A DNA stretch of 64,000 nucleotides from Ariolimax columbianus (taxonomy: Eukaryota; Mollusca; Gastropoda; Stylommatophora; Arionidae): positions 52,930,404 to 52,994,403 of the forward strand of contig JAVGWX010000013.1 in assembly GCA_036924085.1 (NCBI GenBank). The letters are read 5' to 3'. Below are positions 55,703 to 57,589 of the stretch, piece after piece (position 1 is the stretch's first letter; every line of letters starts with the position of its first letter). Position numbers and translations under genes: made by a program. The notes beneath the pieces are model-generated. The model did not search any database, was not told the DNA's origin, and saw only the letters and a list, made by a program, of their open reading frames with translations.

Positions 55703-56543
55703 CCCCAGTTGAGGAGGAAATGTTTTTTTCAGACCGCAATGGCTCCCGGGTCGACCCAGACTTAAATGAGTGACGGTAAGTAAAAGTGGCGAGGGAGAGG
55801 AGATGGCTACCGCCCTCATATAGCCAAGCCTTTCAAATTTGAGAACGCTAACACCTCTTACCCCTATGGCAGTAATGCTATGGGTTACTTTACTTACTTT
55901 ACTTTAACAGCAATTCTTCAAAAAGAAATGCATGATGCAGTTCTAGAGAAACTCATTAATTGTCTCAAAGACAATGTTAAAATAGATTCCTCTATAAATT
56001 GTAAAAAGTTTAATATGCACTATTGTACACTTACATGTATGATCTGATGCTGATCTTTTGTGCAGTTTATCTTTATAGTATTCTTCACAAATTTTGCATT
56101 TCTGTAAGGCAAGGATTCATGTGCATATCCAGTTTCCTTCAAATATGCCTCAGCCTGTTCCTTTGGAAGCACAAAATACAAACTATGAAGAAATTGAAAT
56201 TTTAAATTATTGAAATGTTAAAAGTTTTTGAAACAACAAAGCTAATAATATAATAGGATTATTAAGACTCTGGATGATGGTATGGCAAAAGTAATTAAGT
56301 AAACAGTATTATAGATGCTTAAATTTATTTTTTTTGGGGTTTTTTTTTTGGTAATTGAAACTAAACAAGTAGGTTGGGCTAAAGAATTATGTTGTTGCAA
56401 ATTGATTCATTGTCAGCAACAATAAAGCTGTAAAAAGAAAGCAGTACAAACCTCAGTTACAGCAAGGTACTCATTAGCACAAGGCGACTGACGAACCAGC
56501 CAATTTATGGTGACAGGAATGAGTTCACTGCCTTCACAGACAA
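1477..56543 (-). CDS. TMEM87: TMEM87-family seven-transmembrane Golgi protein, 14 internal exons (partial gene)
   Basis: The fourteen exons listed separately join into about 1440 nt (480 residues) with matching splice phases throughout. Order: lumenal domain (VTINWLVR, cysteines, [10 protein letters not shown]), first membrane segment ([15 protein letters not shown] and onward), the family signature [17 protein letters not shown], then [64 protein letters not shown] and an Asp-rich cytoplasmic tail. These match vertebrate TMEM87A/B almost block for block. Family knowledge: TMEM87A/B belong to the GOST (LU7TM) group of Golgi membrane proteins with a GOLD-like lumenal domain, linked to retrograde traffic, Golgi ion balance and mechanosensitive currents. 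Start and stop codons are outside the window: the first exon seen begins mid-codon and the last ends in phase 1. Vertebrate paralogues A and B cannot be told apart here. All mobile elements below 56 kb lie in its introns. No exon is broken. Confidence 0.95.
1554..2710. other. Intron sequence, nothing recognised
   Basis: Left part of the 11.5-kb intron 1554-13012. AT-rich, no coding similarity seen on either strand. Confidence 0.4.
2711..3010. repeat. Degenerate minisatellite (unit about 37-49 bp)
   Basis: The phrase GTGTCATAGA...AATGGTGTCTTTACA recurs with starts near 2712, 2761, 2798, 2847, 2895, 2941 and 2978. Units differ in length and sequence, so the array is old. Confidence 0.75.
3011..3400. 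repeat. AT-rich intron with an ATGT/ATGC microsatellite
   Basis: About 3330-3400 is an imperfect (ATGTATGC)n run followed by GTGTGTGTGC. Nothing else recognised. Confidence 0.6.
3401..3904. repeat. Possible SINE-like remnant
   Basis: The stretch near 3765-3795 (GCGCCTAACAGGCTG, then GGTCTACTTTGCT) resembles 8450-8485 (CGCCTAATAGGCTGCAGGTC). This suggests a shared dispersed repeat. No coding sequence seen. Confidence 0.35.
3905..5420 (+). mobile_element. LINE-B/C-type remnant, heavily decayed, interrupted by SINE1
   Basis: Translations in shifting frames show an RT start ([18 protein letters not shown] near 3940), a CNNYRGISLLS-like stretch, then after the SINE at 4632-4834 a [19 protein letters not shown] block (from 4900), followed near 5150-5230 by the C-terminal text for [12 protein letters not shown]. 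These blocks occur in the same order in the copy at 57590-60670. Many stops and deletions; no function expected. Confidence 0.7.
4632..4834 (-). mobile_element. SINE1 copy (tRNA-derived), 3' truncated
   Basis: On the minus strand, GCGTAGGCTAGTGGTTAAGTG (A-box region) is followed by GCTGGGTTCGCACC (B-box region), then the family body with GCCGAAGTCAGATGCACTGG. It matches the copies at 33512, 36270 and 55427 but lacks the A-rich tail. Inserted in a LINE remnant. Confidence 0.85.
5465..5735 (+). mobile_element. Degenerate mosaic SINE (SINE3-like front, SINE2-like back)
   Basis: The front (CCTGGAAACAGG...GTAGTCTGGCTA) resembles SINE3 and the back (CCGAAAGGCGCAGATATCGC...ACTATGACACAACA) resembles SINE2. 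It ends near TTTTCAGGATGAACGCCGAA. Confidence 0.5.
5715..8138 (+). mobile_element. LINE-A copy: endonuclease C-terminus, RT and C-terminal region, many lesions
   Basis: Blocks in order: end of an AP-type endonuclease ([16 protein letters not shown] near 5745, [17 protein letters not shown] near 5930), a linker frame 6193-6660, RT core with YRTISLIS (6820), [10 protein letters not shown] (6915), [16 protein letters not shown] (7020) and a FADD-like box near 7325, then [12 protein letters not shown] and CETWI, ending about 8138. Several frameshifts and stops; the front of the endonuclease and any ORF1 are missing. Carries the same C-terminal text as 1-745. Confidence 0.88.
8139..8365 (+). mobile_element. 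SINE5 copy (tRNA-like head)
   Basis: GAGGTTGCAGGTTCAAATCACGG contains a B-box-like GGTTCAAATC. The body (CCTGTAAAAATTTCCCCTGA, AAATAAAAAAGAGTAGACCT, AACGGCCACTGCCCAGG) matches the minus-strand copy at 44590-44797. It directly follows the LINE-A 3' end. Confidence 0.65.
8366..9190. other. Intron, unclassified repeats, a (GATA)n run
   Basis: A short GATAGATAGATAGATA tract lies at about 8680-8696. About 8538-8600 starts CAGGGGTTACCAACC, which resembles a hAT end, but no matching partner or target duplication is convincing. No coding sequence. Confidence 0.4.
9191..10105 (+). mobile_element. LINE-E remnant (AP-endonuclease domain)
   Basis: [18 protein letters not shown] (about 9199-9255) is the front of an apurinic-type endonuclease. 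[17 protein letters not shown] and [15 protein letters not shown] (9390-9510) correspond to its NQIDHI and SDH-like blocks. The rest to about 10100 fits a linker before the RT. Interrupted by stops. The 47260-48240 copy is related. Confidence 0.7.
10106..11955. other. Intron sequence, possible weak LINE trace, no gene
   Basis: An open frame at 10889-11137 ([13 protein letters not shown]...) could be the end of a decayed retroelement but has no diagnostic motif. 11140-11955 is AT-rich with nothing recognised. Confidence 0.35.
11956..12905 (+). mobile_element. LINE C-terminal remnant split by a SINE2 insertion
   Basis: About 12070-12240 translates as [17 protein letters not shown]...[15 protein letters not shown], the post-RT region of a LINE. 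After the insertion, 12718-12900 gives [13 protein letters not shown] and an [15 protein letters not shown] end. The element is 5' truncated and decayed. Confidence 0.7.
12340..12702 (+). mobile_element. SINE2 copy with 15-bp target-site duplication
   Basis: CAAATGCCCCAATGG is found at 12325-12339 and again at 12703-12717, bounding the insertion exactly. The body runs GATCAAGATGCTGAGCAG to the conserved GCTGAAGTCGGATGTGTTGG core and GAGAACGAACGAAG; the tail here is a diverged GAAGCC run instead of (GAA)n. Inserted in the same orientation as the host LINE. Confidence 0.92.
13013..13116 (-). CDS. TMEM87: TMEM87 exon: last membrane segment
   Basis: Acceptor TTTTTAG and donor GTGATG. The 104 nt encode [18 protein letters not shown]... 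to LWRPSANNQ(R), ending in phase 2 so that the next exon completes the Arg. This is one of the most conserved blocks of TMEM87. Confidence 0.97.
13425..14360 (-). pseudogene. Decayed copy of a widespread uncharacterised (probably transposon-derived) protein
   Basis: Minus-strand frames spell, in order, [77 protein letters not shown], then a [20 protein letters not shown] stretch and [16 protein letters not shown] recognise this series from proteins found repeatedly in hydroids, aphids and other animals without known function. Frames switch at least four times and no introns separate the blocks. The opposite-strand open frame 13565-14098 is a shadow. Confidence 0.6.
14362..14601 (+). mobile_element. 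SINE2 copy, 5' truncated, (GAA)n tail
   Basis: Starts at CCTGGATAACAGGCTGCAGC and runs through GCTGAAGTCGGATGTGTTGG to GAACGAACGAAGAAGAAG. Almost the same as 12453-12690 and 62790-63033. Flanks show no clear target duplication. Confidence 0.88.
14690..16500 (-). mobile_element. LINE-C copy, RT middle to 3' end, interrupted by an unknown insert
   Basis: Read from 16500 downward: [15 protein letters not shown] (RT catalytic box with FADN), [25 protein letters not shown]; then an insert of about 0.7 kb; then [68 protein letters not shown], and near 14725-14690 a C2H2-like end (CPTCD, then with a 1-base shift [10 protein letters not shown]). Related to 54060-55340. Confidence 0.82.
15391..16117. 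mobile_element. Unclassified ~0.7-kb insertion in LINE-C
   Basis: LINE-C text breaks at SAL (near 16110) and resumes at [10 protein letters not shown] (near 15390). Similar 11-mers GCGAGGGTACT and GTGAGGGCACT lie at the two breaks and may be a decayed target duplication. The insert is richer in GC than its surroundings. One phrase (CCAGTAGTTTCGGGCAGATGG near 15570) looks like a dispersed-repeat body, but I cannot name the family. Confidence 0.45.
16560..18130 (-). mobile_element. LINE-B copy, linker, RT and C2H2-ended 3' part
   Basis: From 18130 downward: [20 protein letters not shown] linker, [14 protein letters not shown] (RT), GVKQGCVL, then 17576-17019 open: [15 protein letters not shown] (catalytic FADD), [41 protein letters not shown]. 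16967-16779 gives [18 protein letters not shown]. At about 16634-16578 an intact finger-like [18 protein letters not shown] closes the protein. Decayed, but one 185-residue frame remains open. Confidence 0.88.
18140..18645. other. Intron sequence, nothing recognised
   Basis: No exon or repeat identified upstream (minus-strand sense) or downstream of the 18650-18708 exon in this stretch. Confidence 0.4.
18650..18708 (-). CDS. TMEM87: TMEM87 exon: ASVAYIIWF segment
   Basis: Acceptor CTTTGCAG, donor GTAAGT, 59 nt, 1-2 phase in and phase 0 out. With the preceding G it reads [20 protein letters not shown], matching human AASIVFIIWTTMKF. Joins directly to DWRELW. Confidence 0.93.
18917..20012 (-). 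mobile_element. CR1-type LINE, RT C-terminal half
   Basis: Minus-strand frames give [30 protein letters not shown], a decayed FAD box, [35 protein letters not shown] and [20 protein letters not shown]. The same text is on the plus strand at 32110-33150, including the 3' end TATAAAGACGTTAAATGAAG-type sequence. 5' truncated inside the RT. Confidence 0.9.
20030..20260. repeat. Dispersed repeat also seen downstream of LINE-C
   Basis: GCAGGTGTGCAGTA...GGTTGCC...TGTGTCTGCCAAA.TGGACA matches 55218-55345. It may be LINE-C 3' untranslated sequence. Confidence 0.5.
20267..20375 (-). CDS. TMEM87: TMEM87 exon after the AT-AC intron
   Basis: Acceptor is AC (CCAATCAC), donor GTAGCC. The 109 nt read [20 protein letters not shown] then [16 protein letters not shown](A), close to human IFISLTQTMKLLKLRRNIVK. 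Assuming a normal AG acceptor at 20347 instead would lose the first ten residues and break the frame with the previous exon. Confidence 0.95.
20376..20392 (-). other. TMEM87: U12-type 3' splice region: branch site TTCCTTAAC and AC end
   Basis: TTCCTTAAC (20392-20384, minus strand) equals the minor-spliceosome branch consensus and lies about 9-10 nt before the AC intron end (20377-20376). There is no polypyrimidine-AG in the right phase. Confidence 0.9.
20570..20830 (+). mobile_element. LINE 3'-end trace
   Basis: [17 protein letters not shown] then [18 protein letters not shown] resembles the RWAGHIARM.D.RW block at the end of many LINE proteins. Very decayed. Confidence 0.45.
20831..21300. 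other. AT-rich part of the U12 intron, nothing recognised
   Basis: Mainly A/T with short T runs; no coding or repeat similarity seen. Confidence 0.4.
21320..22470 (+). mobile_element. LINE-C remnant (linker and front of RT)
   Basis: [41 protein letters not shown] (21640-21800) and later [17 protein letters not shown] (22350) are linker and RT blocks of this family. Frames are broken and parts are missing. Lies in the AT-AC intron, opposite to the gene. Confidence 0.7.
22514..22523 (-). other. TMEM87: U12-type AT-AC 5' splice site
   Basis: Exon text CTGGTGG is followed by ATATCCTTTA, the exact AT-AC class minor-intron donor. It joins CWW to IFSSLL in phase 0. Confidence 0.92.
22524..22601 (-). 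CDS. TMEM87: TMEM87 exon before the AT-AC intron
   Basis: Acceptor ATTTCAG; 78 nt, phase 0 to 0, encoding [20 protein letters not shown] then AIICWW. Human has SLAFIPLAFLDTALCWWIF at this point. Confidence 0.95.
22765..23112 (+). mobile_element. SINE3 copy (near full length)
   Basis: Runs from GGCTAACGTCTGGTCAGG through GGGCTGTTGTCGAGG, GTAGTGAGCGACACGCAGATG and CACAACCGCCTGGAGGATCC to ACCTACTCATTGTGGGCATT. The same unit is at 38256-38592 (minus) and 45588-45838, with a 3' piece at 44435-44545. Confidence 0.88.
23342..23435 (-). CDS. TMEM87: TMEM87 exon: PRLG membrane segment
   Basis: Acceptor TATTGCAG, donor GTACGT, 94 nt. Completes a Lys codon then [20 protein letters not shown] and on to phase 0; human has PRLGVTLHKVVVAGALYLLF. 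Confidence 0.97.
23690..23860 (+). mobile_element. Degenerate SINE3 fragment
   Basis: CTCCTGGAAACAAGCGGTGT...GCAGTCTGGCCAATGAGGTGGG follows the SINE3 middle region; both ends are lost. Confidence 0.5.
24297..24459 (-). CDS. TMEM87: TMEM87 exon: MLEKAVFF ... SLGYGIVK
   Basis: Acceptor GCTCAG, donor GTATGT, 163 nt, phase 1 in and 2 out. Encodes (G)[18 protein letters not shown], then [18 protein letters not shown] and VSLGYGIVK. This is the family signature region. Confidence 0.98.
24460..24960. other. Intron, nothing recognised
   Basis: AT-rich; open frames here only extend exon shadows. Confidence 0.4.
24970..25655 (-). other. GC-richer island with two long minus-strand frames, unassigned
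   Basis: Minus-strand frame 25613-25311 (100 codons) contains a hydrophobic stretch ([20 protein letters not shown]) that could span a membrane. It ends at PPPEVT, after which a second frame (25314-25087 or 25223-24963) continues with [20 protein letters not shown]. Base composition is clearly richer in G/C than the flanks. I do not recognise the protein. It could be a decayed retrocopy or a repeat body. No splice evidence. Confidence 0.3.
25790..26475 (-). pseudogene. Decayed DDE transposase (Tc1/IS630-like type)
   Basis: Minus-strand blocks in order: [20 protein letters not shown], then [12 protein letters not shown] with a catalytic Asp, then an open 107-residue frame 26113-25790 with [20 protein letters not shown], the LPPYxxxLNPIExxWA motif carrying the last acidic residue. 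At least two stops or shifts interrupt the upstream half. No terminal inverted repeats were found by eye. Confidence 0.75.
26550..27135 (+). mobile_element. Jockey-like LINE fragment (front of RT)
   Basis: [10 protein letters not shown], then [60 protein letters not shown] and [17 protein letters not shown]. The [10 protein letters not shown] motif is typical of Jockey-group elements. It stops before the FADD box, at about 27130. Confidence 0.75.
27160..28195 (+). mobile_element. LINE-A subfamily copy with a 268-residue open frame
   Basis: 27255-28061 is open: [32 protein letters not shown] (catalytic box), [49 protein letters not shown] shift near 28000 leads to [18 protein letters not shown] and the end at [10 protein letters not shown]. 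Related to, but distinct from, the copies at 1-745 and 5715-8138. 5' truncated within the RT. Confidence 0.88.
28196..28682. other. Intron, nothing recognised
   Basis: AT-rich; open frames on the minus strand have no recognisable motif. Confidence 0.35.
28683..28880. repeat. Tandem repeat, 43-bp unit, about 4.5 copies
   Basis: AACTGATCAG-type starts at 28698, 28741, 28784, 28827 and 28870, each 43 bp apart; the middle units (CAGTCGACCTTCACTGTGGG) are identical. Confidence 0.92.
28881..29811. other. Intron, possible SINE trace, no gene
   Basis: About 29040-29155 (CCATGGGAAGCAAATGCTCTAACCAG) could be a tRNA-like SINE on the minus strand, too weak to call. Confidence 0.3.
29812..30160. repeat. 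Tandem repeat, 36-bp unit, about 9-10 copies
   Basis: TCAGACTATAAAGAATTGAC followed by AAACCAATCAATCATG repeats with a strict 36-bp step (for example CAGACT at 29835, 29871, 29907). Units differ by a few bases and have no spacers. Confidence 0.95.
30382..30502 (-). CDS. TMEM87: TMEM87 exon: FYGVMGLVY ... WIGAVIFLG
   Basis: Acceptor TTCCCCAG, donor GTAGGT, 121 nt, phase 0 to 1. Encodes [20 protein letters not shown] then [17 protein letters not shown]; human reads [21 protein letters not shown]. Confidence 0.98.
30690..33152 (+). mobile_element. CR1-type LINE with ORF1 and internally deleted ORF2
   Basis: ORF1 30933-31349: [13 protein letters not shown]...CRICRVEE (PHD-like zinc finger), then a charged coiled-coil stretch. 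The next frame 31316-31642 has [13 protein letters not shown] and [10 protein letters not shown], the block I and GTN motifs of the SGNH/GDSL esterase domain typical of CR1 ORF1. ORF2 starts [20 protein letters not shown] (endonuclease front, about 31995) but jumps near 32110 to the middle of the RT ([28 protein letters not shown]), then [13 protein letters not shown] and the C-terminal end near 33071. Most of the endonuclease and front of the RT are deleted. The left limit is uncertain. Confidence 0.88.
33512..33770 (+). mobile_element. SINE1 copy with 12-bp target-site duplication
   Basis: ATTTCTTTAGTT flanks both sides (33500-33511 and 33771-33782). Head: GTGGCCTAGTGGTTAAG (A box) and GGGTTCGATCC (B box), as in tRNA genes. 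Body: GCTGAAGTCAGATGCACTGG; tail: A run. An intact pol III promoter may remain. Confidence 0.95.
33783..34690. other. Intron; one 123-codon frame of no known kind
   Basis: Frame 33781-34152 has no recognised domain and is Ser/Pro/Thr-rich low-complexity text; probably chance. About 34555-34620 has two related GGGCCCTAAAAAGG and GGTCCTGAAAAGGG motifs. Confidence 0.3.
34695..35800 (-). pseudogene. Merlin/IS1016-like DDE transposase remnant
   Basis: Minus-strand reading: near 35793-35690 a [16 protein letters not shown] front (N-terminal LQ...C motif), then decayed text, then [19 protein letters not shown] and 34932-34702 [20 protein letters not shown] followed by [18 protein letters not shown]. 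The N-T-x-x-I-E-x-x-W...F-x-W-R pattern is that of ISXO2/Merlin transposases. Frames are broken in the middle. Inverted-repeat ends were not found by eye. Confidence 0.6.
35801..36265. other. AT-rich intron, nothing recognised
   Basis: No coding or repeat similarity seen. Confidence 0.4.
36270..36525 (+). mobile_element. SINE1 copy with a duplicated 8-bp piece in its head
   Basis: GGGACGGCGTGGGCTAGTGG is followed by TTAAGTG repeated twice, then a damaged B box (GGGTTTGCTC). Core GCTGAAGTCGGATGCACTGG and A-rich tail are present. No target duplication found. Confidence 0.9.
36526..37224. other. Intron, nothing firm
   Basis: About 36595-36720 (CAGCTGGGTGGACTGG, TTTCAAACCCTGG) may be a worn tRNA-like SINE. 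Otherwise AT-rich. Confidence 0.3.
37225..37445. repeat. Second copy of the dispersed repeat at 780-985
   Basis: Shares TTGTATCTCAGAAACTAACA, the TCTCTACACA segment and AATTAATTA-type 3' text with 780-985. Unknown family. Confidence 0.6.
37651..37712 (-). CDS. TMEM87: TMEM87 exon: [21 protein letters not shown]
   Basis: Acceptor GTCCACAG, donor GTGAGT, 62 nt, phase 1 to 0. Joins FKMR on one side and FYGVM on the other, giving the juxtamembrane strand (VTVKMSYG) and the start of the first core membrane helix (SAVEWPLLI). Confidence 0.95.
37713..38255. other. Intron, nothing recognised
   Basis: AT-rich; a candidate exon at 37826-37906 was examined and rejected. Confidence 0.4.
38256..38592 (-). 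mobile_element. SINE3 copy, minus strand
   Basis: Reverse complement of the 22765-23112 unit from its 3' end (GTTGTTGAATGCACACAATG) to its front (TGCCTGACCAACCAGATGTT). Confidence 0.88.
38600..39594 (-). mobile_element. LINE-D copy, RT palm to C-terminus
   Basis: 39394-38951 is open: [15 protein letters not shown] (catalytic FADN), [42 protein letters not shown]. 38944-38614 continues in other frames with [15 protein letters not shown] and [14 protein letters not shown]. Upstream, an RT piece ([12 protein letters not shown]) is shifted. The rDNA-LINE chimera inserted at its upstream end. Confidence 0.82.
39595..39607. repeat. Target-site duplication, left copy (ATTCCACTCGTTA)
   Basis: Identical to 43506-43518. 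The two copies bracket the whole rDNA-LINE block. Confidence 0.95.
39608..39689 (+). pseudogene. 18S rRNA internal fragment, duplicate of 40799-40880
   Basis: 82 bp from GGGAGGTAGTGACG to CCCTTTAACA, identical to 40799-40880 within the same block. The left edge abuts the target duplication; the right edge joins spacer sequence. Confidence 0.97.
39690..40326 (+). other. Probable 5' external transcribed spacer of rDNA
   Basis: GC- and CpG-rich (CCGTCCGTCAGTCAGTCC, CGGTCGGTTGGTTGG), unlike all other sequence in the window. It ends exactly where 18S begins. Assigned as 5' ETS by position and composition only. Confidence 0.75.
40327..41129 (+). pseudogene. 5' part of 18S rRNA (about 800 of 1800 bp), not functional
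   Basis: TATCTGATTGATCCTGCCAG, AAGCCATGCATGTCTAAGT, GGCTCATTAAATCAGTCGAG, GCCGCGGTAATTCCAGC and AAAAAGCTCGTAGTTGGATC are universal 18S text in correct order. Lesions: GGTTGATCC is GATTGATCC, a GGTGAAAC-type segment is missing near 40405, AGCAGCCGCGG is AGAAGCCGCGG. It breaks off at GAGTGTTCAAA. Lophotrochozoan-like variable regions (GATCTCAGGCGCAGGCGGGC). Confidence 0.95.
41130..43505 (+). mobile_element. LINE-I 3' half: RT, RNase H, cysteine-rich end, (GAA)n tail
   Basis: RT frame 41120-41860: [71 protein letters not shown] and MFADDLAMW. One frameshift near 41850, then [17 protein letters not shown] and [16 protein letters not shown] to 42530. RNase H 42567-43200 with [21 protein letters not shown] and [18 protein letters not shown], so all four acidic residues are present. 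The end is [18 protein letters not shown]. Two in-frame stops (42531, 42837). Lacks gag, endonuclease and RT front. RNase H and this end suit the I/Jockey superfamily. Confidence 0.9.
43506..43518. repeat. Target-site duplication, right copy (ATTCCACTCGTTA)
   Basis: Exact match to 39595-39607, directly after the GAA tail. Confidence 0.95.
43520..44430 (+). mobile_element. LINE-D remnant (linker and RT front)
   Basis: 43550-43753 open ([20 protein letters not shown]), then [30 protein letters not shown] (43920), a decayed AQCGFRK-like and [15 protein letters not shown] stretch (44050-44180), and a [14 protein letters not shown] end near 44330. Frame broken throughout. Confidence 0.65.
44435..44545 (+). 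mobile_element. SINE3 3' fragment
   Basis: GATGTGAGTAAAGCTACTGC to CCTACTCATTGTGGGCATTC matches the end of 22765-23112. Confidence 0.8.
44590..44797 (-). mobile_element. SINE5 copy, tRNA-like head
   Basis: Minus strand: GGCTCAGTGGTCTTGAGGTA (A-box region), CCGCCTCGATTCCCGG (B-box region), then GGGAATTTTTTACATGGATC and AAATAAAAAAGAGTAGGCTT as in the 8139 copy. Confidence 0.75.
44810..46053 (+). mobile_element. LINE-I remnant (RNase H and 3' end) with SINE3 inside
   Basis: Text parallel to 42560-43500: [63 protein letters not shown]; then SINE3 at 45588-45838; then [20 protein letters not shown] and LDKLYG, ending TACGAAGAAGAAG. Older than the chimeric copy. Confidence 0.8.
45588..45838 (+). 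mobile_element. SINE3 copy nested in LINE-I
   Basis: CCCTCCCTGGAAACAGGCTG, CACAGTAGTGAGTGGTATGC and CTACTCATTGTAGGCATTAG. It interrupts the LINE between its NDAY and GHTDEC codons; a short LINE piece is lost there. Confidence 0.82.
46336..46435 (-). CDS. TMEM87: TMEM87 exon: lumenal [10 protein letters not shown] strand
   Basis: Acceptor TTTTTCAG, donor GTTAGT, 100 nt, phase 0 to 1. Encodes [20 protein letters not shown] then [12 protein letters not shown]; corresponds to human TWQDAPYIFIVHIG in the GOLD-like domain. Confidence 0.93.
46735..46944 (-). CDS. TMEM87: TMEM87 exon: 70-residue Lys/Ala-rich lumenal insert
   Basis: Acceptor TTACTAAG, donor GTATAA, 210 nt, phase 0 to 0. [20 protein letters not shown] leads a charged, helix-prone stretch, ending near [18 protein letters not shown] with an N-K-T glycosylation sequon. 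Placed by frame and position; sequence similarity to human is weak and the human linker here is shorter. The plus-strand frame 46643-46993 is its shadow. Confidence 0.8.
46945..47255. other. Intron, nothing recognised
   Basis: AT-rich, no similarity seen. Confidence 0.35.
47260..48240 (+). mobile_element. LINE-E copy, AP-endonuclease region
   Basis: [20 protein letters not shown] (47510) and [14 protein letters not shown] form the endonuclease front (NVR and E-R-W motifs altered). 48050-48130 codes for [24 protein letters not shown] text, with [19 protein letters not shown] after it. Many shifts. Confidence 0.7.
48250..48620 (+). mobile_element. LINE-B/C-like RT scrap
   Basis: [13 protein letters not shown] resembles [16 protein letters not shown], and near 48490 [12 protein letters not shown] resembles [14 protein letters not shown] text. 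Too worn to place firmly. Confidence 0.35.
48621..49543. other. Intron, nothing firm
   Basis: About 48830-48890 (GTGCAGTCTTTTTCAGGGTC) recalls SINE3 3' text. No gene. Confidence 0.3.
49544..49588 (-). CDS. TMEM87: TMEM87 small exon: [15 protein letters not shown]
   Basis: Acceptor ATTTTAG, donor GTGAGT, 45 nt, phase 0 to 0. Accepted because both splice sites are strong and it keeps the frame between its neighbours; the region is poorly conserved in the family. Confidence 0.7.
49589..50715. other. Intron with ATACAT-type microsatellite
   Basis: About 50255-50320 is (ATACATAT)n-like. Nothing else recognised. Confidence 0.4.
50716..50895. repeat. Tandem repeat, 55-bp unit, about 3.3 copies
   Basis: AGGTTTAACGTTACATCTAT starts at 50717, 50772 and 50827, with a partial at 50882. 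Copies are nearly identical, so the expansion is recent. Confidence 0.95.
50896..51209. other. AT-rich intron, nothing recognised
   Basis: No similarity seen. Confidence 0.4.
51210..51775 (+). mobile_element. LINE-F C-terminal remnant
   Basis: Decayed frames: [61 protein letters not shown], then [16 protein letters not shown]. These align in order with a common LINE C-terminus (RI.KAR.AF..L..IW, C.WR.T). Confidence 0.65.
51780..52690 (-). mobile_element. Penelope-like element, RT C-terminal half
   Basis: Minus-strand text from 52560: [20 protein letters not shown] (motif like F.QI.G.AMG), [20 protein letters not shown] (RYIDD catalytic box), [41 protein letters not shown], and near 51900 [20 protein letters not shown]. 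This series (YIDD, LDI, HP..CK.SIPFSQ, FP.PP..A.RR..NLRD) is that of Penelope RTs. Shifts and stops throughout; no GIY-YIG domain found here. Confidence 0.75.
52700..53340. other. Intron, nothing recognised
   Basis: AT-rich, no similarity seen. Confidence 0.4.
53345..54025 (+). mobile_element. RNase H and cysteine-rich end of an I-like LINE
   Basis: [19 protein letters not shown] (RNase H core strand), [20 protein letters not shown] (W.P.HCG..GN motif), HTWTQIEVPSL and [20 protein letters not shown]. Distinct from LINE-I at 42560. Confidence 0.65.
54060..55345 (+). mobile_element. LINE-C copy, RT palm to 3' end
   Basis: [36 protein letters not shown] (FADD box altered to FAND), [11 protein letters not shown], then [55 protein letters not shown] and [20 protein letters not shown]. 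Same series as 16500-14690 on the minus strand. 55218-55345 matches 20050-20185 and may be its 3' untranslated region. Confidence 0.82.
55366..55904 (+). mobile_element. SINE4 with SINE1 inserted in its promoter region
   Basis: TAACAGCAATT at 55355-55365 and 55905-55915 is the outer target duplication. SINE4 begins GGAGCGGCTTACTAAGCTGG, has a B-box-like GGGTTCATTCC, and ends in ACTTTACTTACTTTACTTTA. SINE1 splits it just after the B box. Confidence 0.85.
55427..55699 (+). mobile_element. SINE1 copy, near full length, 38-nt A tail
   Basis: TTCCCCAGTTG flanks it (55416-55426, 55701-55711). Head GTGGCCTAGTGGTTATGTGA and GGGTTCGATCC, core GCTGAAGTCGGATGCACTGG, and a long pure A run (about 55662-55700): the freshest SINE1 here. 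Confidence 0.95.
56035..56160 (-). CDS. TMEM87: TMEM87 exon: lumenal domain, [12 protein letters not shown]
   Basis: Acceptor TTCCAAAG, donor GTAAGT, 126 nt, phase 0 to 0. [20 protein letters not shown] then [18 protein letters not shown]; aligns with human AEEVELYLEKLKEKRG and FQNCSELFK, including the cysteine. Confidence 0.92.
56452..56543 (-). CDS. TMEM87: TMEM87 first exon seen: lumenal VTINWLVR block
   Basis: Acceptor TGTTCAAG, donor GTTTGT, 92 nt, enters mid-codon. [20 protein letters not shown] then [10 protein letters not shown]; human has CDLSLNITWYLKSADCYNEI. The signal peptide exon(s) lie further right, beyond what I can find. Confidence 0.95.
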
Positions 56544-57589
56544 CTTGAACAGGTTATGGTTAAAAGAAGAAAATACAGTTAGCTACCAAAATAAAATCTT
56601 CCAACAACTTTGCAAACAGATAAGAGCTAATGCACATTTGAAAGTAAATAACCGCTGATTCAGATACATGCAAGTGCTTGAATCAATCCTGCTAATGGGT
56701 CTTAACTTTAAATTAGGTTATGATAAACAAATAATTTTATTACTGGTATATATCATAGTCAGAGCAGCAAAAAAAAAGAAATACATATTTTTAAATCAGG
56801 CACATAGAAATATTAATAGCAAAAAAACAAACAAATGGATGGCAGAAACATTTAAGTAGGTAGCTTTGTAGCTTCATAGAAAAGACTGGAAGATCAACTA
56901 CCAAAATAAAAAATATAGAGGAGACAGAAACATAAGTGAGAAAGAGAGTCCAGTAGCAATCTGTGAAATCAATGGTGTACAGATTAATAATTAATTTAAA
57001 TTAATTTTTCTAACAGAAATATCTGTCCTGAGAAGAAGAATATGTAAAAACTGAAAAATAACATCAAAAATTATCAGGGGTTTTCAAGATTGGAAGATTA
57101 AATAATGAAAATAAAAACAACACAAATAAAACTCGTCATAATTGTTGAAGAACTATCCAGAAAACCTTGCAACAAGAAAGGTCAAAGAAAAAAGTAACAA
57201 AGTAACAGAGAAAACCACCAATGAAGTCAGATCTGGAATAGTATTGTATGTCTGGGGTAACATCAAAGAGGTAGGGAGATCATCTGAATGCTCAAAAGGC
57301 ACACTGATGTGGAAAGGACTGACTGTCTTTGAGGTAAAGTAGCACCTGTCGATGACATGAAGTAACACAAAAGTCTTGATCCAAGTAGTGTTGTTACAGG
57401 AAACCAAGTTCCAGTGCTCCCATGTGGATCATGTGGTCCATTATTGTATAAAAAATAACAGGAGCCCAGCACACTACTAAGTTTATTGCAAAAGGAGAGA
57501 TGTGCATAGGGCTATGCTAGCAACGTCATCAAGTATAATAAACTGCTACAGAAATCAAAGGTTGAATCATATCAAGAATTACCAAAACG
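56544..57589. other. AT-rich, no exon or repeat recognised
   Basis: Probably the intron upstream of the first exon seen. A-rich runs near 56770 and 57110; no coding similarity. Confidence 0.4.
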
